Of a DNA stretch of 52,803 nt, positions 34,301 to 43,215 are shown in pieces (position 1 is the stretch's first letter; every line of letters starts with the position of its first letter). The position numbers were made by a program, and so were the translations under genes. This DNA is from Methylophaga sp. (GTDB lineage: Bacteria; Pseudomonadota; Gammaproteobacteria; Nitrosococcales; Methylophagaceae). The stretch is taken from NCBI GenBank assembly GCA_002733505.1, contig NVVW01000019.1:1-52803 (forward strand), given 5' to 3'. The notes beneath the pieces were generated by a model that was not told the DNA's origin, ran no database searches, and saw nothing but the letters and a program-made list of their open reading frames with translations.

Positions 34301-36792
34301 TTTGTTGCAACAGTGGCGACTGAGGTGACCTGAGCAATGTTGGCACAGCCTTTAAGAGAGTGTGCGGCGCGCAGTAAGTCTTTATTAAGATCAAAAGGCA
34401 ACTCAATATCTTGAAATGCATTTTTGAAAGTAGCGATATGTTGCATTGCTTCACTAAAGAAGATTTGCTGTAATTCATCTTCTTCACTCAGTTCCTCTTC
34501 AGTTTCTTCTGTTAAAAGCTGATGAGCCCGCTCGATTAGATGCTTAGACGCATCAGTTTCATCCATTTCTTGTGCTGTGTAGCGAGCGACTAAATCAGGC
34601 ATTAATTGGACGCTATTATCGACGAGATCGACTGCTTCAGGTGATAGGATCTGAAAACCTTCTAGCACTTGGTTAAGTAAATGTTCAATTGCCCATGATA
34701 GATCACCAATAACATTTGCGCCGGCCATGCGGCCACTACCCTTAAGCGTATGGAAATGGCGACGAATATCGGCTAATGTTTCAGTATTTTGATCTATTTT
34801 CCATTGAGGAATAGCGGTTGCTAATTGCGCCAAGATATCTTCAGCTTCTTCTACAAAAACCTCGGCAAGTTCAGCGTTAATCTCATCATCTGAAAGTAAA
34901 GGTTCAGGCTCTATAGCTATTTCTGGAAGACTTGGCTGCTCTCTTAAATATCGGGCAACACCGGTTTCGGCGGGTGTTGATTCTTGTTCCAAAAATTTAA
35001 TGTAGCGTGAAACCCCTGACTCTATATCAGGAGCGGCAACCTCCTTTTCTTTTAATGACCTAATATAATGTGCTACGCCAGTTTCTTGATCTTCTAATGA
35101 GAAATCAGCTGCATCTAGTTCATCAAAAGTTGTTTCGAGTGGGGCATTATCAACAGAATCATCAGCAGAATTAAAGCGGTCAAGAATTTGTTGGGCTCTT
35201 TCTAATAATTCTACTTGTTGAGAACCACCTTGTTTTATCCCTTCCATATAGAGATCAGCAGATGCAATTATTTCAGCAAATGAATCAAGATCTGCTGATG
35301 AAAGTTGGCTATTATCAATCACCACTTTTGATAACTGCATAGCAGTATCTTCAAGAAGCGCTGCGGCATCATTTAAATTGAGTAGCGTTAAGCTACCAGC
35401 AATAAGATTCAGCTGGCTTGAAATTTCGGCGGCAGGTTCTGAGATGTTTTCTGTCTTATCGGCCAATGATGCAAAAGATTCTTTGATTAAAATTAGCTCG
35501 GTTAGACATTCTTTTAGAACCGTCTTATGGAGTTGAACTTCTTCAATAGTGTGTTGGTCATTTATTTTTTGACCGGATTGAAGTTGATACTCAACTTTTA
35601 ATAAACTATCTGCCAATGACATTAAATGATCATCATCGGGTAATTGTTGTTGTGAAATAACGTCACCTAGTTGACGAGCCTCTTTATGTAGCAGTTCACT
35701 CGTAGTATGGTCAGTTAACAGATCAAACGTACCTGCCATATTATTAAGCTGGTCTATAATGGTGGCGATAGCTTCAGCTGTTTGATTTTGTTCGTGGAAG
35801 CGATTGATTTCTTCTTTTATTTCTTGAATCTGGTTGACCAGTTCAGAATGAATATCTGGTAAAGCGTTATCAGTAAGATTATAAATTTTCTGGGACTGTT
35901 GCGGATCGAAGAATTGAAGATTGAACGTTTCTTTCAATGAAAGAATATGCTTACCAGAACTTCTGCTACGAGCAACTTGAAGTAGTAAGTCTTGAGTCAA
36001 ATCTGATGGAAATAATGCAATAAAGTCTTGCTCACCTTCCATTGTAAAAAGTTTTATAGGCGTATTTAACTTACCGACCATAAGCTTAATTTGAGGCGTA
36101 GCAGGTAAGCCCTTGTCGAGCAATCCTTCGATCACGCCTTCAGCAGCCCACCATAAGGTAATTGAGCGTTCTTGAATACAGCTAAGCCGTAAGTAACGGG
36201 CAATATTACTTATTCTCCGCAGGCTAAGTTGATCATCTTCTTTAAACCAGCGAAGTAAGGAATACTGAAATGCATGACCTAACTTTGTGGTTGAAATAGC
36301 AAGCTTAGGTAAAGGCTTGCTAGGATCAGGGACAACATGATCAGGTAAAGCTACTGCTAAATTAGGCGAAAAAAGCTCATTTATTTCAAACTCATCATCG
36401 CCTCGAGAATTACGTAACTCATTAAGCATGGCAATGAGGTGCAAAGAGTGATCTTGCAGATCATCACTTAGTAATCTCAAATAATTAGGCAGTATTAATA
36501 AGCCTTTAAGGATACTGTCTTGAATCTTAGTATGATCTTTATTTTTGTCATCACGGACTGTAATGGCAGAACTTAACATTTCATCTGCTAATAGGTGAGC
36601 ACCATGTAAATTTAACATTTCCATGGTACCACTGACTTGGTAGATATGAGTTATGCATTGCTCAATAGCTGAATCATTATCCGGCGTATCAATAAATGTT
36701 GTTAGTGCTTGTAGTGCGTCTGCTAATGATTGCTGAACTTCATCTTGTACCCAAGCAAGCGCATTATAATTACCACTAGATGTTCGTGCCAT
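31336..36792 (-). CDS. chpA: hybrid chemosensory histidine kinase ChpA/PilL
   Basis: An 1818-residue CheA-type kinase controlling type IV pilus motility. Order: FimL-like and degenerate Hpt regions (about 1-550), a linker with a triple short motif (571-623), Hpt domains with H681 (HTLKG), H811 (HSLKG) and H1097 (HTLKG), the CheA dimerisation/ATPase core (about 1195-1540, N-box IIRNAVAHGIELP, G-box TDDGLGIDVDKV), a CheW domain, and a C-terminal receiver with D1749 (LLDIEMPRMDG). All catalytic motifs look intact. Expected partners PilG, PilH, PilI and PilJ are encoded immediately upstream. Confidence 0.93.
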   Translation of the reverse strand: MARTSSGNYNALAWVQDEVQQSLADALQALTTFIDTPDNDSAIEQCITHIYQVSGTMEMLNLHGAHLLADEMLSSAITVRDDKNKDHTKIQDSILKGLLILPNYLRLLSDDLQDHSLHLIAMLNELRNSRGDDEFEINELFSPNLAVALPDHVVPDPSKPLPKLAISTTKLGHAFQYSLLRWFKEDDQLSLRRISNIARYLRLSCIQERSITLWWAAEGVIEGLLDKGLPATPQIKLMVGKLNTPIKLFTMEGEQDFIALFPSDLTQDLLLQVARSRSSGKHILSLKETFNLQFFDPQQSQKIYNLTDNALPDIHSELVNQIQEIKEEINRFHEQNQTAEAIATIIDQLNNMAGTFDLLTDHTTSELLHKEARQLGDVISQQQLPDDDHLMSLADSLLKVEYQLQSGQKINDQHTIEEVQLHKTVLKECLTELILIKESFASLADKTENISEPAAEISSQLNLIAGSLTLLNLNDAAALLEDTAMQLSKVVIDNSQLSSADLDSFAEIIASADLYMEGIKQGGSQQVELLERAQQILDRFNSADDSVDNAPLETTFDELDAADFSLEDQETGVAHYIRSLKEKEVAAPDIESGVSRYIKFLEQESTPAETGVARYLREQPSLPEIAIEPEPLLSDDEINAELAEVFVEEAEDILAQLATAIPQWKIDQNTETLADIRRHFHTLKGSGRMAGANVIGDLSWAIEHLLNQVLEGFQILSPEAVDLVDNSVQLMPDLVARYTAQEMDETDASKHLIERAHQLLTEETEEELSEEDELQQIFFSEAMQHIATFKNAFQDIELPFDLNKDLLRAAHSLKGCANIAQVTSVATVATKLDHTLRTLYEQNLSLDEPQFSLLSSTINGIERTISTLGEGQAKDVPDESVLLEHLEQMLAATDPSNRTDETEKQIDPEFLAVYLEETDDLLSVYSEQLEQLQQEPSNGDYQNAIHQTLDSLTENAQYAKLNNLTVLYQLLNKLTSKIGDNTDTISTLLELGYEEVNNQIEGLMQNQLANSIDSYIQEVEAVLSSEPEPEPIQDESPPQVSEAEIELFTIPTEEPELLEAFTEECAELLESSGNAIKIWQQDEDDQEAVMQLQRDLHTLKGGSRLTGIIPIADLTHQTESLTFLAIDNKCDTDDRFFNLLLRCQDRLAEMQEQLENRTDFAFAHDLVTEIAQFSNQPVPIQTRQVKPSNQVLNKQADDKSDAPVQHEQIRVRADLLDFISNFAGEVNISRDRVSQQNGAIQLQLSEMDATVDRLQEQLRKLEIETETQILFRYEDEQSKQDSEFDPLELDRFSMIQQLSRSLTESVSDIHEITQSLDSLVRDSDAILLQQSRLSTDLQQGLMNTRLLPFDGLIPRFERIIRQVNAELGKKSQLLVHGANYELDRTILDRIVAPIEHIIRNAVAHGIELPKERVRSGKDETGQLTISILREGSEVLITLTDDGLGIDVDKVRKKALEQGLINPDHIPSDEDLIQLILTSGFSTADDVSQISGRGVGMDVVSSEIRALKGRLSIQSTVGKGTTFNIRLPLTLSIMQALLVGCGDQEYAIPLVAVHAGDRVSVNDIETLLASEEKHQYEFNGEYYKFISLASLLKQPLVLPDDPKLQLPVLLFRYGDMHIALLVDVINSNREIVLKPVGEQLAHIDAITGATILGDGEVVFILDIPTLVNTFDEITPSEKGSDTESLLVVPDGSQQLEDRTPIALVVDDSITMRKASGNLLKRHGFNVITARDGIDAVAQLNEQVPDIILLDIEMPRMDGFEFATLVRNIEQYKSLPIIMITSRTGDKHRERALNIGVNAYLGKPYQEIELMETIAALLEK

Positions 36793-36869
36793 TGCCTACT
36801 CCCGAACAGTAATAATGCCTAAGGCGATTATGACGAAATAAAATAGAATCCACTTAAATTTCCTGTTCT

Positions 36870-38132
36870 TTATGACGGTAAGGTGAAACCAGATACTGAT
36901 TTACGAAGATCATTAGTAAGATCGAGTAAGCGACCGATAGCAGCGGCACTCTCATTGGTACCGGTCGATGTTTGCATGGTGATTTCTTGGATTACATTCA
37001 TACTATTTGATGTACTTACAGCAGCTTGTGCTTGCTGTTTTGCCGCATCGGAGATGTTATCAATCAGGCTTGCCAATTGATTCGATACTGTTTCAATCTG
37101 AACCAAAGCTGCTCCTGCATCTTGCGTTAATTTCGCTCCTGATACTACCCCGGCAGTACTTTTCTCCATAGAGCTAATCGCTTCACTGGTATCACTCTGG
37201 ATGGTACGTACTAAAGCATCAATTTGTTTGGTCGCGTTGCCAGAACGTTCCGCTAGTCGCTGAACCTCATCGGCTACCACCGCAAAACCACGACCAGCTT
37301 CACCGGCCATGGTCGCTTGGATCGCGGCATTAAGTGAAAGAATATTAGTTTGCTCTGCGATATCGTTGATAAGCTCTACGATGTCCCCGATTTCTTGTGA
37401 GCTTTCTCCAAGACGTTTGATACGTTTTGATGTCTCTTGGATATGTTCACGGATGGTATCCATACCGGTAATTGCATCTTTTACTGCATTATTACCTTCT
37501 GCGGCAAGTTCTACCGACTGCTTTGCTACTTCTGATGATTGACTGGCATTTTGAGATACTTGTTCAATAGAGCTTGCCATCTCGGTGATCGCGGTAGACA
37601 CTTCGGTAATTTGTTGTGCTTGATGCTCACTCGCATCGGTCAAATGTATTGCTGTTGCTTGTGTTTCTTGTGCCGCAGAGGCTACCTGTACGGTTGTTGA
37701 GTTGATGTTTTCAACTAAGTCACGTAAGGCGTCAATGGTGTAGTTTATTGAATCGGCAATGGCGCCTGTAATGTCTTCGGTTACGGTTGCGGTTACGGTC
37801 AAGTCACCGTCGGCAAGATCACCCATTTCATCAAGTAATTGTAAAATTGCATCTTGGTTATGGCGGTTTTGATCTTCCATCGCTGTTAATGAAGAACTTA
37901 ATTCTTGGAATGGGCCATAAGCTAATCGTAAAGATAAGAAAAAAGTAAGTAATAAACCGATCGCAATGGCTATCCCTATATGTATGGGATTATCGTAATA
38001 TTGTTGGTAGAGTCCCGTAGCAAGTAACCCTATACCTACGATTGTTGCAATGGCAAAAAGTAAGGTGGTAATAAATAAAGGTAGGTTCTTTTTTGATACT
38101 AAAGAAGATAAAAAAGAGTTGCTTGGGTTCAT
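36870..38132 (-). CDS. pilJ: PilJ-like methyl-accepting protein with a minimal periplasmic part
   Basis: The 420-residue protein has two membrane helices (about 18-41 and 51-70) joined by roughly ten residues, a HAMP-like stretch, and a chemoreceptor signalling domain. The hairpin tip reads [33 protein letters not shown], in two parts an almost perfect match to PilJ. Pseudomonas PilJ is about 680 residues with a large periplasmic pilin-sensing region; here that region is absent. The gene position between pilI and chpA is standard. Calling it PilJ rests on context and on the hairpin sequence. Confidence 0.85.
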   Translation of the reverse strand: MNPSNSFLSSLVSKKNLPLFITTLLFAIATIVGIGLLATGLYQQYYDNPIHIGIAIAIGLLLTFFLSLRLAYGPFQELSSSLTAMEDQNRHNQDAILQLLDEMGDLADGDLTVTATVTEDITGAIADSINYTIDALRDLVENINSTTVQVASAAQETQATAIHLTDASEHQAQQITEVSTAITEMASSIEQVSQNASQSSEVAKQSVELAAEGNNAVKDAITGMDTIREHIQETSKRIKRLGESSQEIGDIVELINDIAEQTNILSLNAAIQATMAGEAGRGFAVVADEVQRLAERSGNATKQIDALVRTIQSDTSEAISSMEKSTAGVVSGAKLTQDAGAALVQIETVSNQLASLIDNISDAAKQQAQAAVSTSNSMNVIQEITMQTSTGTNESAAAIGRLLDLTNDLRKSVSGFTLPS

Positions 38133-38153
38133 AATAAATTTCCTAAAATCAAA

Positions 38154-38708
38154 TTACGGAGCAACGCTTAAAAAGCGCTGATCAGCAGTGAGCTTGTTAA
38201 AACTAAATACATCCCAATACGTATCTGCTTGGGTAATACTTCCGTGAAGATAAGGTTTAATTGCACTTTCTTGTTCAGTAGATGATGTGCCGTATTCGGG
38301 TTCATGTTGAAAATGTTTTAAACCAAACACTTCATCAATCAGCAATCCCGAATAAAGTGTGGACTGATTATTGACAATAATACGGCTTTGTTTACTCAAT
38401 TTTGTTTTCTGGCCATAAAGAAAATATTTAAGGTCAAATAATGGCAGTAATTGACCACGAATATTGGCAATGCCAAATACCCAAGGCTCGGAGCGTGGCA
38501 CGGGGCTAATTTGAGTAGGGACGGGGAAAACTTCGCGTGTTTCACTTAATGGCATTAAATAGTTACTATCATCAATTCGAAAACCAATGGCAGTCCAAAC
38601 ACCCAATGAATTATCTTCATCCGCAAGTCTAATCGCACTTTGTTGACTTCGTTGTTGAATATCACGAAGAAGTGAAATAATTTCTGCTGGAGAATGAATG
38701 TTACTCAT
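38154..38708 (-). CDS. pilI: CheW-like adaptor PilI
   Basis: The 184-residue CheW-domain protein carries GFRIDDSNYLMPLSETREVF and the conserved WVFGIANIRGQLLPLFDL. It couples PilJ to ChpA. The ATG at 38708 overlaps the pilH stop by eight bases, indicating coupling; a longer frame from 38735 would only add residues encoded within pilH. Order pilG-pilH-pilI-pilJ is as in Pseudomonas. Confidence 0.9.
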   Translation of the reverse strand: MSNIHSPAEIISLLRDIQQRSQQSAIRLADEDNSLGVWTAIGFRIDDSNYLMPLSETREVFPVPTQISPVPRSEPWVFGIANIRGQLLPLFDLKYFLYGQKTKLSKQSRIIVNNQSTLYSGLLIDEVFGLKHFQHEPEYGTSSTEQESAIKPYLHGSITQADTYWDVFSFNKLTADQRFLSVAP

Positions 38709-39078
38709 CAGGCTTCTCGCTAAGAAAAGCATCAATGGCCACGATGAGATCGACTTCTGCGACAGGTTTCCCTAAATAGCCCTTTGCGCCTTGTCTCATT
38801 CCCCATAACTTATCCGTTTCTTGATTTTTAGATGAAACGATAATGATTGGAATATGGGATGTCTCAGCGGCTCTGCTTAAGCGTCGAGTGGCTTGGAAGC
38901 CATTCAGATTAGGCATAACCACGTCCATGATAATGAGATCAGGATTCTCATTCTGTGCGGCCTCAATCGCTTGTAAACCATCTTCAGCTGTTATGATTTG
39001 GTGATTATGTTTTTCTAAAATCTTCTTTAGAACATAAATTTCAGTTTGCGAATCATCTGCGATGAGAATTAAGGCCAT
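38701..39078 (-). CDS. pilH: response regulator PilH
   Basis: A 125-residue single receiver domain. The phosphorylation site is in LIIMDVVMPNLNGFQATR, with the acidic pair near the N-terminus (ADDSQTE) and the lysine in GYLGKPVAE. In Pseudomonas PilH influences PilT-driven retraction and phosphate flow from ChpA. It lies 22 bases after pilG and overlaps pilI. Confidence 0.92.
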   Translation of the reverse strand: MALILIADDSQTEIYVLKKILEKHNHQIITAEDGLQAIEAAQNENPDLIIMDVVMPNLNGFQATRRLSRAAETSHIPIIIVSSKNQETDKLWGMRQGAKGYLGKPVAEVDLIVAIDAFLSEKPDE

Positions 39079-39100
39079 TTTTTATTTAACTCTCTACTAA

Positions 39101-39493
39101 TTAGGTAAGTCGATAGGTACGGATGGCGTCAAGAAGGTCATCGCGTGTAAAAGGCTTAGTTATATATTGTTCTGCGCCGACAACACGCCCCTTAGCACGA
39201 TCGAATAAACCATCTTTACTTGAAAGCATGATAACGGGCGTTGCTTGAAAACGGGGATTATTTTTAATTAATGCACAGGTTTGATAGCCATCGAGTCTAG
39301 GCATCATAATATCAACAAAGATAATGTCTGGGTGGTTAGCACTAATAATAGGGAGCGCCTCAAAGCCATTTTCGGCGTTGAGTACTTCACATCCTGCTTT
39401 TTTAAGTAGGGTTTCCGCTGTACGACGAATAGTTTTACTGTCGTCAATGATCATTACCTTCAGACCAGAAAATTCATTTTGTTCGTTACTCAC
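39101..39493 (-). CDS. pilG: response regulator PilG
   Basis: A 130-residue receiver domain with MIIDDSKTIRRTAETLLKKAG, phosphoacceptor in IIFVDIMMPRLDGYQT and EQYITKPFTRDD. PilG promotes pilus extension in Pseudomonas. First gene of the cluster; divergent from gshA across 209 bases that hold no gene and probably both promoters. Confidence 0.92.
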   Translation of the reverse strand: MSNEQNEFSGLKVMIIDDSKTIRRTAETLLKKAGCEVLNAENGFEALPIISANHPDIIFVDIMMPRLDGYQTCALIKNNPRFQATPVIMLSSKDGLFDRAKGRVVGAEQYITKPFTRDDLLDAIRTYRLT

Positions 39494-39702
39494 GCTAAAA
39501 CATTACCTTATCGATTGTTGTTTAACAATAACTTCAACTGTGAAGATACCCCATTTTTTACCATCAAGCTAGTAACAACACAAGAAAAGTTATACTTTAG
39601 TCACGAAAAGAAAAATAAGTAATGGCAATGATAGGCAATTAAAACCACTATCATAGTGTATTCCCCGCTGTTCGTTCAATATTATAGAGGCTGATAAACA
39701 AT

Positions 39703-40980
39703 ATGATTTCTGGAGTTCCACATTTAACGACAGCTTTAAAAGGTCCTTTATTGCGACTTGAGGCTCATCTACTTAAACAGCAGATGCAGGTAGAGGCATG
39801 GTTGAGAGAGCAGTGGTTAGCGACTCCGGCACCTTTTTATGCTTCTGTAGATTTACGTAATGCAGGATTCAAATTAGCGCCAGTGGATACAAATTTGTTC
39901 CCGGCGGGCTTTAATAATCTTAACGCTGATTTTATACCGCTATGTATTCAAGCTGTTCAAGCTGCCGTTGAACGTGTTTGTCCGCGCGCTAGAAAGGTGC
40001 TGATTGTAGCCGAGAATCACACTAGGAACTTATTTTATTTAGAGAGTTTAGAGACTTTGCGCCACATTTTTGAACAGGCGGGCTTAGAAGCGCGAATAGG
40101 TAGTTTGCGGGATGATATAACGGAACCTTTAGTGATTGACTTACCTTCGGGAAAAGAATGCCGTTTAGAACCTTTAATAAGAACAGGAAATAGGGTTGCG
40201 GTGGGGGATTTTTCTCCATGCTTGGTATTATTAAATAATGATTTATCAGGCGGGAGACCTGCTATTTTAGAAGGCCTAGAACAAGAGCTTACACCACCGT
40301 TAGCGGCAGGATGGTCAGATAGGAAAAAATCGGATCATTTTACGCATTATCAAGCGGTGGCTGAAGAATTTGCTCTGCAAATAGATATTGATCCTTGGCT
40401 GGTTTCACCGCTATCTCTGCAATGTGGCGAGGTTGATTTTATGGATAAAAAGGGCAGTGAATGTTTAGCAAAAAACGTTGCTAGTATGCTGGTATCGATA
40501 CAGAAAAAATATGACGAATATGGCATTGATAAAGAACCTTTTGTGATTGTGAAAGCGGATTCAGGCACTTATGGAATGGGCATAATGACAGTAAAAAGTG
40601 CAGATGATGTGATGAGCCTAAATCGTAAGCAGCGCTCCAAAATGGCTTCAGCTAAAGAGGGTTTAGTGGTCGATAATGTGCTTATACAAGAAGGCGTTTA
40701 TACCTTTGAAACGCTGGGTGAAGAACAAGCCGTGGCGGAACCTGTTGTTTATATGATGGATCATTTTGTGGTGGGTGGATTTTATCGTGTACACACTAGC
40801 CGAGGTGTTAATGAGAATTTAAATGCGCCAGGAATGCATTTTGAGCCGTTAGCTTTTTCAGAGCCGTGTAATACACCTGACAAACAGGGCGCACCCGATA
40901 CCCAGCCTAACCGGTTTTATGCTTATGGTGTTATTGCACGATTAGCTTTATTGGCTGCTGCACGGGAATTGGCTGATTAG
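39703..40980 (+). CDS. gshA: glutamate-cysteine ligase, Acidithiobacillus type
   Basis: First step of glutathione synthesis. The 425-residue protein matches the proteobacterial GshA family first seen in Acidithiobacillus ferrooxidans (TIGR02049 type) and not the E. coli GshA family: PFYASVDLRNAGFKLAPVDTNLFPAGFNNL is split here as two conserved blocks, and VIVKADSGTYGMGIM is also typical. This type is common in sulfur oxidisers and methylotrophic gammaproteobacteria. Glutathione could contribute to formaldehyde handling, but that is inference. No gshB lies next to it. Confidence 0.88.
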   Translation: MISGVPHLTTALKGPLLRLEAHLLKQQMQVEAWLREQWLATPAPFYASVDLRNAGFKLAPVDTNLFPAGFNNLNADFIPLCIQAVQAAVERVCPRARKVLIVAENHTRNLFYLESLETLRHIFEQAGLEARIGSLRDDITEPLVIDLPSGKECRLEPLIRTGNRVAVGDFSPCLVLLNNDLSGGRPAILEGLEQELTPPLAAGWSDRKKSDHFTHYQAVAEEFALQIDIDPWLVSPLSLQCGEVDFMDKKGSECLAKNVASMLVSIQKKYDEYGIDKEPFVIVKADSGTYGMGIMTVKSADDVMSLNRKQRSKMASAKEGLVVDNVLIQEGVYTFETLGEEQAVAEPVVYMMDHFVVGGFYRVHTSRGVNENLNAPGMHFEPLAFSEPCNTPDKQGAPDTQPNRFYAYGVIARLALLAAARELAD

Positions 40981-41030
40981 GTTGCTAGACTCTCGCTACA
41001 AGCTTGCGGGGGTGACGGGGGTTAAAGCTG

Positions 41031-41050
41031 CTTATCCAGAATTCAGGTTA
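41031..41050. repeat. 20-bp exact copy of the end of the 4858-5090 element
   Basis: CTTATCCAGAATTCAGGTTA here is identical to 5071-5090. It lies in the 80-base gap between the convergent ends of gshA and the FIST gene. The rest of the element is missing, so it is a fragment or a shared short unit. Confidence 0.7.
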
Positions 41051-41060
41051 TTTATTAAAT

Positions 41061-42209
41061 TTAAGTCATGTGCTCACTTAAATAGGCTATTGTCATTGTT
41101 TGATTATGCAAAGCACTGTGACCATCATCATCACCGGAGCAAATTTCACCGTAAGAATAAAAGCCGGTAATACCTGTTTGCACACCGAGTAAGCGTTGCA
41201 CAGCGAACACTTCATCAGAAAGCTGTTCTTTCATAACGAGTTTTCTACCTACACAGCTCACGCAGATTGCAAGTGCTTTATCGTTAAGGTTGATTCCCTT
41301 GTTCAGGATTTGGCTTGCCGCATCACTTGCCGCATTCACTAGTCTGTCATGATCCGATCTAAGAAAGCGAATCGTTGAACCTTCATTAACATTGCCAAAA
41401 AAGGACATACTATTATCACTGTCATTGACGGCAGCAACAGTTCTTATGACCGTAACGCTTTTGTCTTCACCCATAATGGCAAATGGAAAATCCAGCCCTG
41501 AAGCAGGTAAGCCATTGGCATAATGTTGACCGATATACATTTTGTATAGGGGAAGAGCGGGCTTGTTATCAAGCTCATACACAACATTTTTTATTGCACG
41601 GGTCACTTTACGCGGTGGACCATAAGGTTTCCATCCACCATTTGCGCCACTAGTAACGATGGCATGATCACCATAAATACCTACTGCAATAACAATACGG
41701 TCATTTACCTGGCTATTATGGAGTAGTAATGTTTGGGTGAAATTGGTGCCATCACCCGCTAGACCACCCGTAATAGGGATATTTGATAAAACTTCTTGCA
41801 CGCCTTCAACAAGTTCTGAGCCATTAATGTTTAAACCGTCACTTAACAGAAAGACACCTTTCAGGTCGGGTTGTTGTAGTTCACTGGCAATTTGAGCACC
41901 TAAAGCATGGGATTGAGCCATGGTATTGATGGGCTTGGCTAGAAATTTGAGGGTACTTCGTTCCCAGAGCATGGCTGTAATTTGCACACTATCATCGTGC
42001 GCACCTTCAGCGTTGATCTCGCCAGAGGTGCTACAGCCAATTATTTCGGCATTGGGATAACGTTTTTGTAATGTTTTAGTAAAGCCCCGTTCTTTTAATC
42101 GGCTAGAAGAAGTAAAGACAAGCACCCAGTTAGCATCGGGCAATGGTGATTTTGAAGGTAGTTTACTCAGTGCCACTTTGGCAGGTAAATGTTCTTGCTG
42201 AAACTTCAT
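41061..42209 (-). CDS. FIST N/C domain sensory protein
   Basis: The 382-residue protein has an N-terminal FIST domain (about 25-220, with IIGCSTSGEI and ITGGLAGDGTNF) and a C-terminal FIST_C domain (about 225-375, with LPLYKMYIG, FPFAIM and GFYSYGEI). There is no signal peptide or membrane helix, so it is cytoplasmic. FIST domains are proposed small-ligand (amino-acid-like) sensors and are often found with signalling proteins. Here it stands alone, near but not in the Pil-Chp cluster. The ligand is unknown. Confidence 0.85.
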   Translation of the reverse strand: MKFQQEHLPAKVALSKLPSKSPLPDANWVLVFTSSSRLKERGFTKTLQKRYPNAEIIGCSTSGEINAEGAHDDSVQITAMLWERSTLKFLAKPINTMAQSHALGAQIASELQQPDLKGVFLLSDGLNINGSELVEGVQEVLSNIPITGGLAGDGTNFTQTLLLHNSQVNDRIVIAVGIYGDHAIVTSGANGGWKPYGPPRKVTRAIKNVVYELDNKPALPLYKMYIGQHYANGLPASGLDFPFAIMGEDKSVTVIRTVAAVNDSDNSMSFFGNVNEGSTIRFLRSDHDRLVNAASDAASQILNKGINLNDKALAICVSCVGRKLVMKEQLSDEVFAVQRLLGVQTGITGFYSYGEICSGDDDGHSALHNQTMTIAYLSEHMT

Positions 42210-42652
42210 GGTAATGTTGCCTAAAGATTAATTGGGTTAAACACTAAGGTGATATTAACCCAATCTTTTGCCTTATGGGAAGCCCAATTTAAAAGTAAAA
42301 GAGTGGTAGTTATAATTTTTGATGATAAAAATGCATTACTTACCGTTTCCCCCCAATTCTAGGGGCTAAGTATTTAAGTTAAAATTAGATGAAATAATAT
42401 ATGGCTAAAGATAGAGCTGTGAAGCGTTGCGGGCAAGATTAGTTAATATTACAGATGAATTTGATCGGTTTGTTGAAGTGGGTTACGCAAAAAATAGACT
42501 TGAAAAACAAATAATAATATGTTTCATTAGCCCTTGGGTCTGGGTTTGTGACTTGGTTCTCAAAAGCGTTTTTTTGAATATTTAGGTAGAAAAGCCGTAA
42601 AGAGTTTGGCTACAAAAATTATTTACTTTTAAATTTATAGAGAGAGAAAATT
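42210..42652. other. 443-base intergenic region without a clear gene
   Basis: Between the divergent FIST and DUF1097 genes. It is AT-rich. A 10-bp inverted repeat (ATTGGGTTAA 42231-42240, TTAACCCAAT 42255-42264) lies just upstream of the FIST start and may be an operator. A short open stretch from 42401 (ATGGCTAAAGATAGAGC onward) stops after 13 codons; it could be a gene remnant but shows no recognisable family. No RNA gene is recognised. Confidence 0.5.
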
Positions 42653-43135
42653 ATGTTTCCATTAGCGTTAAGTATTGGCGGTTTAGGTGGTGTTGCAACA
42701 TGGCTTGCATTTGGTCCATTATCAGGTCTAGTTGTTATCTGGGGTATTTTTGTTGCGTGGGGTGCGTTTTTCCACAGTGGCGGCGATAGTGCTGCATTAC
42801 GTAGCACAATTATCTGTGGTATTTTAGGTGCGGTAATAGCAGGAGTTGCATTGTTCTTAGCGGGTATTTTACCATTAGGCAGCTTCGCGGCACCTGTTGC
42901 AGTAGGTGTAATGGTATTTGTATTGGTCATGTTGGCATCGGTTCCTGCATTTTCAACCATTCCTGCAACGGTATATGGTTTTGCTTTAACAGCAGCACTT
43001 GCACTAACGGGTGGCGGTAGTGTTACTGCATTATCAGTAGCTAACCCTGTTGTTGTGATTTCTTTATCAATTATTGCGGGTGCGGTATTTGGTTTGGCAT
43101 CAGGCAAACTATCTGCATTGATATCTGGTGACTAA
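42653..43135 (+). CDS. DUF1097-type small integral membrane protein
   Basis: The 160-residue product is almost entirely hydrophobic, with about five or six predicted membrane helices and very few charged residues (it ends SALISGD). The pattern WGIFVAWGAFFHSGGD resembles DUF1097 family proteins such as E. coli YcdZ. Function is unknown. A GAGAGAG ribosome-binding site precedes the ATG, and a strong terminator follows. It stands alone as a single-gene unit. Confidence 0.7.
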   Translation: MFPLALSIGGLGGVATWLAFGPLSGLVVIWGIFVAWGAFFHSGGDSAALRSTIICGILGAVIAGVALFLAGILPLGSFAAPVAVGVMVFVLVMLASVPAFSTIPATVYGFALTAALALTGGGSVTALSVANPVVVISLSIIAGAVFGLASGKLSALISGD

Positions 43136-43155
43136 AAATTAGTGCTTAGATAAAC

Positions 43156-43192
43156 AAAAAGGCTGTGCTCAGTAATGAACACAGCCTTTTTT
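43156..43192. terminator. bidirectional terminator between DUF1097 gene and gatB
   Basis: AAAAAGGCTGTG (43156-43167) pairs with CACAGCCTTTTTT around a 12-base loop, giving A-run and T-run on either side. It can end transcripts of both convergent genes. Confidence 0.85.
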
Positions 43193-43215
43193 GTGGGCAC
43201 AAGAAAGAGTTAATT

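Noticed and set aside
42619..43107. A 162-residue open frame on the - strand opposite the DUF1097 gene
   Set aside because: It is low-complexity (Ala/Thr/Asn/Pro-rich), as expected of the antisense of a hydrophobic protein, and lacks a ribosome-binding site. The + strand frame has both a good site and a terminator.
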